DNA of 64,000 nt from JACVRW01 sp963819115 (GTDB taxonomy: Bacteria; Actinomycetota; Thermoleophilia; Solirubrobacterales; Thermoleophilaceae). The notes beneath the pieces were generated by a model. The model did not search any database. It was not told where the DNA came from and saw only the letters and a list, made by a program, of their open reading frames with translations. Positions 37,062 to 46,303 of the stretch are shown here, piece by piece; the first letter of the stretch is position 1, and each line of letters begins with the position of its first letter. The position numbers and the translations under genes are program-made. The stretch is taken from positions 1,426,001-1,490,000 of the forward strand of contig CAWFUR010000011.1 of the NCBI GenBank assembly GCA_963819115.1, given 5' to 3'.

Positions 37062-38552
37062 TCAGGGCCGGGCGGGCGAGAGGCCCTGGCGGCCGCGCGG
37101 GGCGGGCACGATCGGCGCGTGCCCCTTTCGCAGCCTCGGATACTGCTGGTGCTGGAAGAGAAGTGGCGGCGCCACGAAGCAGGGAGGTGCGGCCGTGCCG
37201 GCCGAGCCGGACGGGTTCTTCCGCTCACCGCCCGCGGGACCACAGTCGAATGCCTCGATCGCGCCCAGGCCGATCGACCGCTCCCACGAGTTCGGCGCCA
37301 GATAGGAGTTCGCCCGCTCCCAGAAGGGCCGGGTATCCCGGCGCTGGAGCGAGCGGGAGTCGATGATGGCCGACTGCGGCAGGTAGTGCTCGGTGAACTT
37401 GCCGGAGCCGGAGCCGTATCCGCCGGCCCCGTTTCCGCCAAGCGCGGATCCGCCCGGCGCGAGGAAGGTGGCCACCTGCGCACGCGAGAACGAGAGGTAG
37501 GAGAGCACCGGGTTGAGCTCGGGGAGGAACACGTGCGCCGACTCGAGCAGCGGCTGCACTCCCTCGAGCAGGCGCTGGGCGGCGGGCACCCCGGCTCGCG
37601 AGGCGGCCACGAGCGGGCCGACGGCCCGGAACAGCTTCTCGAGATCCGGCGAGAGGGTGCTCACGTCGCGCAGTGTCGGGGCGAGGTCGTCCGCCGGGCC
37701 TCGGAGGTCGCGTACGAGCGGATCGGTGTTGCGCGCGAAGCGCTCCAGCCTTATCACCGTCGCGCGCGTCTCCCGGAGGAACGTCGGGAGCACCTCGAAG
37801 GTCTGGCTGAGGGCCTCGTCGCGCGAGGCCAGGGCGCCGAATGTGGCCTCGCCGCCGGTGATCAGATCCCTCAGGCTGTGGTCGTCCGCGGAGACGGCGC
37901 GGAACACGCGGCCGGTGTTGCGCACGAGCCGCCGGAGCGCCACCTCCTGGTGGGCCAGCGGGCTCAGGACGTCGGCGCCGTTCTTGAAGAACGGGGCCGC
38001 GTTGCCCAGCGAGTCGTTCACGTCCCGGGCATAGGTGCCGGAGGTGGCGATCCCCGACTCGTGCAGCCAGTCCTGGAAGTTACGCCGCGTGCGCTCGTCG
38101 AAGGCGCTGAAGATCTCGTCCAGCTGCACGGTCTGGCTCACGTGCGTCCGGGCGAGCGTCCCACCGTCCGGGAGGTCGGGGGCATCTTGGCTGCCCGGGG
38201 CTATCTCGACATAGGTCTCGCCCAGGAGGCTCTTCTGCCGCAGGATCACTCGCGCGTCGCTCTTGATCGGGGCGAAGCGGTGGTCGATCTCGATCTCGGC
38301 GATCGTTCGCCGGCCGTCGGGCGCGAGCCTCTTGGTCTTGACCCGGCCGACGTCCACGCCCGCCATGCGCACGTCCGCCTCCGCCACGAGCAGCGACGCG
38401 TCCGGGAAGGCCGCCTCGAAGCGGTACCCCTGCGCCGCCAGGGGCACCGAGCCGCCGAAGGCGATCCACAGGAAGGTGAGCAGCAGGATCACCGACAGCG
38501 AGAACCCCACGATCGCCGCCAGCCCGCCGATGCTGGGCGCGTGCTTGTTCAT
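37062..38552 (-). CDS. MCE-family (MlaD-type) protein, sixth domain of the cluster
   Basis: 496 residues: N-terminal membrane anchor (about 10-32), one MCE/MlaD domain (about 42-122, with VRMAGVDVGRV), a long helical region (to about 370) and a Gly/Pro-rich tail. In mycobacteria six such proteins form a periplasmic tunnel for lipid or sterol import powered by the Mkl ATPase. It is last in the series and starts ATG at 38552, overlapping the previous stop. Part of the tail (37187-37227) resembles the repeat found in the argH and cimA leaders. Confidence 0.88.
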   Translation of the reverse strand: MNKHAPSIGGLAAIVGFSLSVILLLTFLWIAFGGSVPLAAQGYRFEAAFPDASLLVAEADVRMAGVDVGRVKTKRLAPDGRRTIAEIEIDHRFAPIKSDARVILRQKSLLGETYVEIAPGSQDAPDLPDGGTLARTHVSQTVQLDEIFSAFDERTRRNFQDWLHESGIATSGTYARDVNDSLGNAAPFFKNGADVLSPLAHQEVALRRLVRNTGRVFRAVSADDHSLRDLITGGEATFGALASRDEALSQTFEVLPTFLRETRATVIRLERFARNTDPLVRDLRGPADDLAPTLRDVSTLSPDLEKLFRAVGPLVAASRAGVPAAQRLLEGVQPLLESAHVFLPELNPVLSYLSFSRAQVATFLAPGGSALGGNGAGGYGSGSGKFTEHYLPQSAIIDSRSLQRRDTRPFWERANSYLAPNSWERSIGLGAIEAFDCGPAGGERKNPSGSAGTAAPPCFVAPPLLFQHQQYPRLRKGHAPIVPAPRGRQGLSPARP

Positions 38553-41332
38553 GGGGCGGTGGGAAGGTTGTTGTAGTCACAGGTGCCGAACCCGGAGTCG
38601 AGCAGGTTCTGAACCGGGCTCCCGGGCGTCACGCTGCCGTCGGTGGCGCCCGTGACCTGCTCGAGCAGAGCCGGGTTGGAGCGCGAGAGCCCCCTCAGCG
38701 TGAAGATCAGCAGCGGCTGGAGCTGGGCGAGGTCGAGCCCGCAGATGCTCACCCGGCGCCACGGGCCCTGAGAGTCGGCCGTGCTGAAGAGGGAGACCCC
38801 GTTCTGCCCCGTCCAGGCCAGCCAGTACAGGAACCCCTCCTGACGCGCGCGCTGCTCGCTGACGTTCTTCCCGGCCAGTCCCTCGGCTCCGCCGGGGTTG
38901 AACGCGCCGATGTTGAAGAAGCGATTGAGCTTGCCGACCGAGTCCGTGAGGTCGGGCACCGCCCGTGCCCCGTACACAGTGGCTGTCTTCAGGTCGGCCG
39001 TCCACGGGCGGGCCGCGCGTACGAAGGGGCGGATCTCGTCCCGTATCGGAGAGAGCGTCTCGCGGAAGAACGGCCGCACGGCGGCGTTCGCCTCGTCGAG
39101 CCGGCGGATCGGCGGGCGCAGCGCTGTGAGCGTGGGCTTCAGCTCGCGCGCCAGGCCACCGACCTCCCCCAGCGTCTGCGCCGATTGGCGGAGCGCCCCG
39201 GGCAGCTCCGCCGTGGCGGTGGAGATGTTCTGATCCTCGCCCGCGAGTGCCCCGAACACCGCGCCTGACGCGCTCACCAACCGCTCGAGCTCGGCCGGGT
39301 GACGCCCCACCTCGGCCGTGAGCAGGCTGTAGCTGTGCACGAGACGTCGTAGCGCCCGCCGCCGCCTGGCTGTCGCACGGGTCACGCGGGCGAGATCACG
39401 GTGGAGAGGCTCGAGCCGGCGGAGGGTCGCGTTGAGGTCCTCGCCCCTCCCCCGCAGGCCCTTGCCGGCCCCAGCCACGAGCAGCTTCAGGTAGGGCCTC
39501 GTGTCGCCGTCGAGAGCGGCCAGGATCTCGTCGGGGTCGATGTCCGGGGCGGTTCCCTCCACCCCGATACGCCCGTTCGCCGGGAGCACGCGGCCGTGGC
39601 CAGGGTCGATCTCGATGAACATGTCCTTCAGCGCGGTGCGCGGGCGCAGCAGGGCGGTCGCGTCCTCCCGAACCATGTCCTGGTATTGCCGCTCGATGTC
39701 CAGCTGGACAACTGCCACGCCGTTCTCGAGGTGGACCCCGGCGATCTTCCCGATCTGCACGCCCGCCACGCGCACCGTCTGACCGCGTCCGGGCTCCACC
39801 GCCTGCGCATCCGACAGCGCCACCTCGATCCGCTTGGGCGAGGCCTGGACGAGGGGGAAGCGCAGGCCCTGCTTGGAGAGGATCACGACCGTGGTGGTGA
39901 TCGCCACCACGAGCAGGCCGATGATGGCCAGGATCTCCCACCGGTGGACGCGGATCGCGCGCTTCACGGGCCCAGTGCTCCCGGGCGCCGAGTAGGTCGC
40001 GGCCGCGCCGCCGGGGGCCGCCAGCGAGGGCGGGTCCTGGGTCTCGCAGGCCACGTCCGGGCGATGGATTGGCGGGGTGTTCGGGTCGAGCGGCGCGGCC
40101 GGCTCAACCCGCCCGTTGGCGAGGTTCGACGGGATCACACCCTGCACGTGGAACACCTGCGAGTTCGCGTCCTGCACGCGGCTCTCGCCGGCCAGGCCCA
40201 CGAAGCTCCGCAGGATCTGCCGGCGCACCTCCTGGCCCGAGTTCCCGGCCTCGATGCTGGGGATCGGGGACTGTGCGAAGGGGACGAGAACGCGGTTGGT
40301 GCAGGAGGACAGCGGGCGGAGCTGCCCGTTCAGCGGCACCAGCCGCCGGTTCAGCTTCACCAGGCTGGGCACCGCCTCTCGCAGGTCGGCGGCCAGCCCC
40401 CTCAGCTCGGCGGGTCGCACCAGCGCGCGGGCCTGGGCGATCCACGGGATTCCCGCGTCGAGCGTGGGGGCGGTCGAGCGCACGCCGGGAAGCGCCTCGA
40501 TGGAGAACGCCCGCAGGGCAGGCAGGGTCGCGTCCAGGTCGGCCAGCGCCGGATATCCGGCTCGCAGCGTGTCGCGCAGCGCCGGCACCGACGCCTCCAG
40601 CGCGGCGTCCTGGCGGGCCAGCGCCCCGGCCACCGAGTCGAGGTCGGTGACCAGCTGCTTCAGCGTCTCGGGGTTGGCGACGAGGGCGGCCGCCGTGCGC
40701 GACTGGCCCCTCAGCAGGCGCCGGAGGTCGCGATTCGGCTGCACGCCGAGCAGCGCCTCGTTCGTAAGCGCCGTGCGCCGGTAGGCGGGACTCAGGTACC
40801 GGATCGTCCGGTTCACGGCCGCCGCCCCACCGTTGCTGAGGCCCTTGGTCCCGTACTCCTCCAGGAGCGTCTGGAGGTCGGAGCGCGTGTCCTTCGTCAA
40901 CACCGCCAGGACCTCCGGAAGCGACACCGCGGTGGCCGTCTGGGTGACGGCAACGGTCGAGCCGTCCTTCAGGCTGGGGGCGGACGGCGTGCCCGGGGAG
41001 ACGTCCACGAAGTAGTTCCCCTCGAGGAGGATCCGCGGCCGGATCTTCAGCCGGGCGTCCTGATGGAGGGGAAGCGCCTCGTCCTTCAGCTCCATCGTCA
41101 CCGTGCCGGCGCCGTTCCCGGTCGCCTCGACCTTCGTGACCTTGCCCACCTCCACCCCGGCGATCCGCACCGGGGCGCCGGTCCCGATGCTGCGGGCATC
41201 GCGGAACGAGGCTCGGAGCTCGTACGGGTTGGCGAACGGGTTGGACTTGGTGAAGGCGAAGTAGATGAGGACGACGACCAGCAGGATCGCCAGCAGCCCG
41301 ACGTGGAGCTCGGATAGCCGCCGCGTCCTCAC
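38549..41332 (-). CDS. Double MCE-domain protein (two mce genes in one frame)
   Basis: 927 residues made of two complete Mce units. The first has a membrane anchor (about 9-27), an MCE domain (about 37-115, VRIAGVEVGKV) and a helical part to about 445. The second restarts with KRAIRVHRWEILAIIGLLVV, its own anchor (about 461-482) and MCE domain (VRVAGVQIGKI). No stop separates them. At the junction GTGAAG (near 39964-39969) a one-base frame change would give the GTGA stop/start overlap seen at the other mce junctions. A fused protein would place the second domain on the wrong side of the membrane. True fusion, frameshift or sequencing error are all open. Confidence 0.82.
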   Translation of the reverse strand: MRTRRLSELHVGLLAILLVVVLIYFAFTKSNPFANPYELRASFRDARSIGTGAPVRIAGVEVGKVTKVEATGNGAGTVTMELKDEALPLHQDARLKIRPRILLEGNYFVDVSPGTPSAPSLKDGSTVAVTQTATAVSLPEVLAVLTKDTRSDLQTLLEEYGTKGLSNGGAAAVNRTIRYLSPAYRRTALTNEALLGVQPNRDLRRLLRGQSRTAAALVANPETLKQLVTDLDSVAGALARQDAALEASVPALRDTLRAGYPALADLDATLPALRAFSIEALPGVRSTAPTLDAGIPWIAQARALVRPAELRGLAADLREAVPSLVKLNRRLVPLNGQLRPLSSCTNRVLVPFAQSPIPSIEAGNSGQEVRRQILRSFVGLAGESRVQDANSQVFHVQGVIPSNLANGRVEPAAPLDPNTPPIHRPDVACETQDPPSLAAPGGAAATYSAPGSTGPVKRAIRVHRWEILAIIGLLVVAITTTVVILSKQGLRFPLVQASPKRIEVALSDAQAVEPGRGQTVRVAGVQIGKIAGVHLENGVAVVQLDIERQYQDMVREDATALLRPRTALKDMFIEIDPGHGRVLPANGRIGVEGTAPDIDPDEILAALDGDTRPYLKLLVAGAGKGLRGRGEDLNATLRRLEPLHRDLARVTRATARRRRALRRLVHSYSLLTAEVGRHPAELERLVSASGAVFGALAGEDQNISTATAELPGALRQSAQTLGEVGGLARELKPTLTALRPPIRRLDEANAAVRPFFRETLSPIRDEIRPFVRAARPWTADLKTATVYGARAVPDLTDSVGKLNRFFNIGAFNPGGAEGLAGKNVSEQRARQEGFLYWLAWTGQNGVSLFSTADSQGPWRRVSICGLDLAQLQPLLIFTLRGLSRSNPALLEQVTGATDGSVTPGSPVQNLLDSGFGTCDYNNLPTAP

Positions 41333-42849
41333 GGCACGTCCCCGGTGCCGCGGATGCCGAGCTGGCGGGACTTGTACGTGCCGCCCCTGCGACCCGGGCT
41401 GTCCGGATCGAACACCACGTGCGTGCCGCCGCCGAGGAAGTTCTCCTCGTCGGTGCTGGGCGGGTAGCGGCCGTCGGTGACGAGCCGGTTCAGGTAGCCC
41501 GTCTGCCCGGCCTGGCAGTCGGCGCGTCCCTTGGAGTCCACCGCCGGGCTGTTCGGCTGCTTGTGGAGGGCCTGGGTCGTTCCCTCGTGCGGATCTCCGG
41601 GCGTGTCCACGGGCCGGCTGGATTCCGTGGTCCCCAGGTTGTTGGCCTGGCCTCCGAACAGCAGCTTCGCGAGGATCCGCTGGGCGGTGCCGCCCGGCAC
41701 GGCCTCGGACTGATGGGTCCCGAGCGGGGTGAAGAAGTAGTTGAGGTAGTTGCAGACCGTCTGGTACGGAGCCACGAGACGGACTCCGGGCCCGGCGGCC
41801 TCGAGGGTGGTGCGGAGGTCACGCAGGGCGAGCAGCGTCATCGGGTTCTCACCCAGGTCCTGGGCCGCCCCGAAGAGCTGCGTCAGCCGGTCGGACAGCT
41901 CGGGCGTGCTCCGGAATGCCGGCACGCCGGCCTGCAGCGCGGCGTTGAGCGGGGGCAGCGCGCGAGGCAGCTCCGCGGCCGCCGGCTGGAGGCGCCGGGA
42001 GAGGTCGGCGAAATTCATCAGGAACGGGGTCTGGACCCTGAACGACGCGGTGGCCGCGTCGAGCGTCGGCGGCGTCTCCGAGATCGTGTCCTGAAGCGCG
42101 GCGGGATCGCGCCCCACCGCGGCGAAGGTGTCCGCCATGTTGGCGATCCACGAGACCTGTACCGCCGCGACTGGCGCGGCCTGCCGCACCGTCCGGGCGA
42201 GTGCCGGCAACAGGCCGCGGAGCTCGGACTTCGGGTCCGACACGGCGCGCATCACGATCTCGAGCCGGCCGAGGAAAGGCCTCAGCTGCTCGATCGTGCT
42301 GTTGAGGGCCGGACCGCGCCCCACCAGGCCGTCGCCGAAGCCCTGCAGTGCCTTCCGGGCATCGACCCGCGTCTCCGGCTGGAACATGGACAGCACGTCC
42401 TCGAGGTCCTCCGGAGGGGACGTCGCACGGAGCGGGATGGTGTCCCCGGCCAGATAGGTGCGCTGGGAGCGCCCGGGCACGAGCTCCACGAACTTCAGCC
42501 CGAGGGCGGACCGGGAACGGACCGTCACGCGGGTGTCCACGGGGAGCGGCTCGAGCTTCTTGTCGAGGTCGAGGTCGAGCACGGCGATTGAGCGCACCTG
42601 GCCGTTCACGCGCTTCCTGGCGGTGTGGATGGCCCCCACCTGGCCGACGCGGAAGCCGCCGGCGCGCACGTCGTTGCCCTCCACCAGCTTTGCCGCGTCG
42701 GGCAGCTCGACCTTGATCCTGTAGGTGGGCACGAAGGGAAGTCCGTCGTTCGCGCTGTACGAGATGAAGACGGCCACCAGCGTCACCAGCACGGTCACCG
42801 CCCCCACCAGGAGCGGGGTCGCGGTGAGGGCTCCCCGCCGTCCCCTCAT
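41329..42849 (-). CDS. MCE-family (MlaD-type) protein, third domain of the cluster
   Basis: 506 residues: N-terminal anchor (about 10-32), MCE domain (about 40-125; VRAGGFRVGQVG, then the SALGLKFVEL strand), coiled helical region, and a polar C-terminal part of over 100 residues with Cys pairs. The upstream extension of the frame lies inside the previous mce gene; the ATG at 42849 overlaps that gene's TGA by four bases and is the start. Expected to act in a lipid-transport tunnel with the neighbouring Mce proteins. Confidence 0.88.
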   Translation of the reverse strand: MRGRRGALTATPLLVGAVTVLVTLVAVFISYSANDGLPFVPTYRIKVELPDAAKLVEGNDVRAGGFRVGQVGAIHTARKRVNGQVRSIAVLDLDLDKKLEPLPVDTRVTVRSRSALGLKFVELVPGRSQRTYLAGDTIPLRATSPPEDLEDVLSMFQPETRVDARKALQGFGDGLVGRGPALNSTIEQLRPFLGRLEIVMRAVSDPKSELRGLLPALARTVRQAAPVAAVQVSWIANMADTFAAVGRDPAALQDTISETPPTLDAATASFRVQTPFLMNFADLSRRLQPAAAELPRALPPLNAALQAGVPAFRSTPELSDRLTQLFGAAQDLGENPMTLLALRDLRTTLEAAGPGVRLVAPYQTVCNYLNYFFTPLGTHQSEAVPGGTAQRILAKLLFGGQANNLGTTESSRPVDTPGDPHEGTTQALHKQPNSPAVDSKGRADCQAGQTGYLNRLVTDGRYPPSTDEENFLGGGTHVVFDPDSPGRRGGTYKSRQLGIRGTGDVP

Positions 42850-44318
42850 GGGCCCAGGAGGTAGTCGAGGACCGGCTCGGCGTAGGTGAGGCTCGACGCG
42901 GCCCGGGGCGATCCGGTGGCCTGTGCCACGGGCGCGGCCGCCGATGGCGTGGCCGGCGCCGCGGCGGTGGGATCGGGCTGGTTGATGCCCGGCTGGTTCG
43001 GCCCGAGCCACTGCTTGCAGCGATCGAGTGCCGCCTCCTGCCCGCTGCGGTGGTTGAAGTAGCTGGAGCACTCCGGGTCCACGAGCACGTTCAGGCGCAG
43101 GATGTGGCCCGTGTCGTCCAGCGCGTTCGTGGAGAGGGCCTGCCAGTAGAAGTAGTTCCAGATCGCCTCCATGCCGGTGAAGCCGCCCTGGCCCGAGATG
43201 TGGGTCCTGTCCGGCGCGGGCGGGTCGGTGGCGGCCGCGCGCGGGTCCGCGTCGACCGCGCGCTTTCGGTCGTCGATGCTCTCGAGCAGCTGCCGCAGCG
43301 GCTTGGCGACGCCCGGGGCGTCCTTGGCCAGGCGGCCGAGCTCGTGGAGCTCCTGGCTGGTCACGCGCACGGCCCGGGTACCTGCCTTCGATGCCTGGCC
43401 GAGCGAGGTGACGGCCGGCCGGCCGGCGTCGGCGAACGGAGGCAGCCGGGTCAGGAACGTGTTGATCTGCCCGGCGGAGCCGCGCAGGTCGCGCAGCACC
43501 GGCTGCTGCGCCGTCGCCAGCTCGCCCAGCCGCAGCATGTACGGATTGAGCTCGCCCAGGAAGCCCGGTAGCCGGTGGAACGCGCCGGCCAGCTCGTCCC
43601 GCCGGGTGGCGGCCACCGCGGCGGTGGCCCCGGCCTCGCGAACGAATCGCGATACGTCCTTCCGGCGACGGGCCAGCGCTCCCACCACAGTGTCGGCGTC
43701 GACGGTGAAGCGCTCGATCGTCCTGGTCTGGCGGGCGAGCACGCGCAGGGTCTGGTTGGTCTCCCGCAGCCCGGGGTGGGCCCGGCGGAGCACGGCGTTC
43801 AGGTCGCCCGGCCGGCCGGCCAGCCCCGCGCCCAGCTCGTTCACGATGATCCGCAGGCGGTCGACGTAGGGCCGCCGGACGATGTTGTTAACCAGGTCGA
43901 GCGGGATCGTGGAGGTCGTCTGCGCCACGGGCACCCGGCCGCCGTCGGGGATCCGATCCGGCGAGGTGCCCGGCTGGCACTGCACGAAGTACTCGCCGAT
44001 GAACGACTGGGGCCGGATCTCGCAGTGCGCGTCGCGGCGCAGGTCGGCGAAGCCGGGCTCGGTGATCTTCGCCTTCACCACGGCCACCGGACGAGCACGG
44101 CCCTTGACCTCGACCTGGAGGTCGCCCGTGGTGCCCGCGCGGACCCCCGCGACCTTGAAGTCGCCGCCCTGCGAGACCCCGAAGGCGTTGTCGAACTCGA
44201 TCTCGTAGGTCTTGCCCTGCGCGTCGTCGTCCGCTCCGGCGCCGAGCGCGAGCGCGGCCCCGCCGGCTCCCAGCGCGAGCAGCACCAGCACCAGGGCGAC
44301 CAGGGCGGACCGCTTCAC
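42846..44318 (-). CDS. MCE-family (MlaD-type) protein, second domain of the cluster
   Basis: 490 residues: membrane anchor (about 5-27), MCE domain (about 36-115; FKVAGVRAGTTG and SFIGEYFVQC), helical region, and a Pro/Ala-rich C-terminal tail. The start is GTG at 44318, overlapping the stop of the first mce gene by four bases. The MCE domain is more divergent than its neighbours (VAGVRAGTTGDLQV in place of the usual VGxV). It is part of the same operon. Confidence 0.87.
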   Translation of the reverse strand: MKRSALVALVLVLLALGAGGAALALGAGADDDAQGKTYEIEFDNAFGVSQGGDFKVAGVRAGTTGDLQVEVKGRARPVAVVKAKITEPGFADLRRDAHCEIRPQSFIGEYFVQCQPGTSPDRIPDGGRVPVAQTTSTIPLDLVNNIVRRPYVDRLRIIVNELGAGLAGRPGDLNAVLRRAHPGLRETNQTLRVLARQTRTIERFTVDADTVVGALARRRKDVSRFVREAGATAAVAATRRDELAGAFHRLPGFLGELNPYMLRLGELATAQQPVLRDLRGSAGQINTFLTRLPPFADAGRPAVTSLGQASKAGTRAVRVTSQELHELGRLAKDAPGVAKPLRQLLESIDDRKRAVDADPRAAATDPPAPDRTHISGQGGFTGMEAIWNYFYWQALSTNALDDTGHILRLNVLVDPECSSYFNHRSGQEAALDRCKQWLGPNQPGINQPDPTAAAPATPSAAAPVAQATGSPRAASSLTYAEPVLDYLLGP

Positions 44319-45682
44319 GGCCCCACCGAGCGCTGGGAGCCGTCGCACTGGAGCGTGCTCCGCTCGGAGGCGGAGAGCACGTTGGAGCCGTCGGCGGCCG
44401 GCGCCTCGTCGGCCCCCGGGCAGCGCCGGAACTGGTGAAGCTTCGGGCCCGGGCCGTAGAGGAACTCGGACAGGTTGATCCACGCCCTGGAGTACTCGCC
44501 CAGCGCGTCGTACGCGCCCGTGGTCGAGAAGTCGTCGAGCCAGCCGACGAAGTCCGGCGTGTAGGACCTGCCGAGGGCGATCGTGGGCGCCGCGGCTCGC
44601 AGCGCGGCCGCCGTCTCCGGGAAGGCTCCCCGCCGCACCGCACCGTTCGCACGCGTGGCGTCGAGCGCCGAGCTCGCGAGCGGCGGGAAGCTCCCGAACG
44701 CCTCGATCAGGTCGTTGTTGGCGCCCGGCGCGCTGATCGTCCGCGACAGGTCGCGGATGGTGGGTGCGCCGTCACGCGCGAACCCGCGCGCCTGCGCGAG
44801 AAATGGCTGCAGGCGCACGGCCACCGGCTTCGCGGCGTCCACGAGCGGGTCCACGTCGTCGAGGGCAGCCCTCAGGTCCACGAACGTGGAGTTCGCGCGC
44901 CGCAGGAACGGGGGCAGCCGGCCCACCGACTCGGCCAGGGCCTCCTTCTGCCGGCCGAGGGCCGAGAAGGTGGTGGCCAGGTTCGAGACCGCGCCGCGGA
45001 GGTGCCGCCGGCGCTGGGCGAGCGCCGTCACGAGGTCGGACGACTGGACAAGGAAGCGCCGCAGGAGGCGGTCATCCTGGGACAGCTCCCCGAACAGCCG
45101 GGCGCCCGTGGAGAGCGTGGGGTTCAGGTAGTGGATCCCGTGGCGCAGCTCGGTGCCGCGCCCCTTCAGGGACTCCGCCGAGCCGGCGACCACGTCCTGC
45201 AGCGCCTGGCGCGTGGGCCTGTCGAAGATGTTGAACACCTGGTCGATCTCCACCGCGGCTCGGGTGTGGTCCGCGTCGATCCGCCCGCCATCGTCGATGG
45301 CATGGCCGTCGTCGGGCCCGAGCTGGAGGTCGATGTAGCGATTTGCGATCCCAGAGAGCGAGCCGAGCCTCACCACCGCCTCGGTGCCGGTGCGGAGCGG
45401 GACGTAGTCGTGGTCGCTCACCTCGAAGGTCACCTCGGCCATGCCGTCCTGCGAGACCTTGATGTCCCTGACCGTCCCGACCTTCGCGCCACCGATCCGG
45501 ACGTCGTTGCCGCGCACGAGCTGGCCGGCGTTCTGGAACTCCGCGGTGACCCGGTAGCTCGACCCGCCGATGAGGGCGATGGCCAGGATCGCGGCCACGG
45601 CGCCCGCAAGAGCAAGCCCCGCTATGACTCGCTTACGGGATCCCTCAGGCTCGTCCGGCCCACCTCGTCCCTCGATTCCCAC
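44315..45682 (-). CDS. MCE-family (MlaD-type) protein, first domain of the cluster
   Basis: 455 residues: short basic N-terminus, anchor (about 19-40), MCE domain (about 42-120; VRIGGAKVGTVRD, then LSGIANRYIDLQL), then a long helical region. The start is GTG at 45682; upstream the frame enters ilvN and has no Mce character. No ribosome binding site is seen. It heads the operon 59 bp after ilvN. The yrbE permease pair that normally precedes mceA is absent. Confidence 0.87.
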   Translation of the reverse strand: MGIEGRGGPDEPEGSRKRVIAGLALAGAVAAILAIALIGGSSYRVTAEFQNAGQLVRGNDVRIGGAKVGTVRDIKVSQDGMAEVTFEVSDHDYVPLRTGTEAVVRLGSLSGIANRYIDLQLGPDDGHAIDDGGRIDADHTRAAVEIDQVFNIFDRPTRQALQDVVAGSAESLKGRGTELRHGIHYLNPTLSTGARLFGELSQDDRLLRRFLVQSSDLVTALAQRRRHLRGAVSNLATTFSALGRQKEALAESVGRLPPFLRRANSTFVDLRAALDDVDPLVDAAKPVAVRLQPFLAQARGFARDGAPTIRDLSRTISAPGANNDLIEAFGSFPPLASSALDATRANGAVRRGAFPETAAALRAAAPTIALGRSYTPDFVGWLDDFSTTGAYDALGEYSRAWINLSEFLYGPGPKLHQFRRCPGADEAPAADGSNVLSASERSTLQCDGSQRSVGP

Positions 45683-45741
45683 ATGCAAGTTGTAACGCTT
45701 TGGCGCAAACCGGCCTCGCCCACGGGCGTGCGAGCGGGCGC

Positions 45742-46302
45742 TCAGGTGGCGCCGCGCCCTCGCGAGACGGCGATCTCGCCCGTGCGGACCATCTCGATCA
45801 GGCCGAACGGGCGCACCATGTCCTCGAACGACTCGATCTTGTCGTCGGTGCCGGTGATCTCCACCGTGACCGAGCGCTTGTGCACGTCCACCACGTTGCC
45901 GCGGAAGATGTCCGTGAACTGCATCACCTGCGCGCGCGTCTCTCCGTCCTGGCACGAGATCTTGAACAGCGCCAGCTCCCGGGCCACGGTCTCGCCGGGC
46001 TCGAGATCGCGGATCTTGATCACGTTCACGAGCTTGTGCAGCTGCTTGGTCACCTGGTCGATCGGGTGCGCGGCGCCGTCCACGGTGAGCGTGAAGCGCG
46101 ACAGGCTGGTGTCGTCCGTGGGGCCCACGGCCAGCGAGTCGATGTTGAACCCGCGCCGGGCGAACAGCCCGGCGATCCGGGCCAAGACGCCGGGCCGGTT
46201 CTCGGCCAGGATCGAGAGCACGTGCTTGCGCCCCGTGCGCCCGCCGCCCGTGACCTGGAGGTCTTCGAGGCTCAGAACTTCCTTGGTGCCTGGCTCGCCC
46301 AT
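45742..46302 (-). CDS. ilvN: Acetolactate synthase small (regulatory) subunit
   Basis: 186 residues with an N-terminal ACT domain (HVLSILAENRPGVLARIAGLFARRGFNIDSLAVGPT starts near 27; valine-binding site) and a C-terminal activation domain, as in IlvH/IlvN. It stimulates IlvB and confers valine feedback inhibition. The ATG at 46302 is one base after the ilvB stop. Confidence 0.96.
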   Translation of the reverse strand: MGEPGTKEVLSLEDLQVTGGGRTGRKHVLSILAENRPGVLARIAGLFARRGFNIDSLAVGPTDDTSLSRFTLTVDGAAHPIDQVTKQLHKLVNVIKIRDLEPGETVARELALFKISCQDGETRAQVMQFTDIFRGNVVDVHKRSVTVEITGTDDKIESFEDMVRPFGLIEMVRTGEIAVSRGRGAT

Positions 46303-46303
46303 G

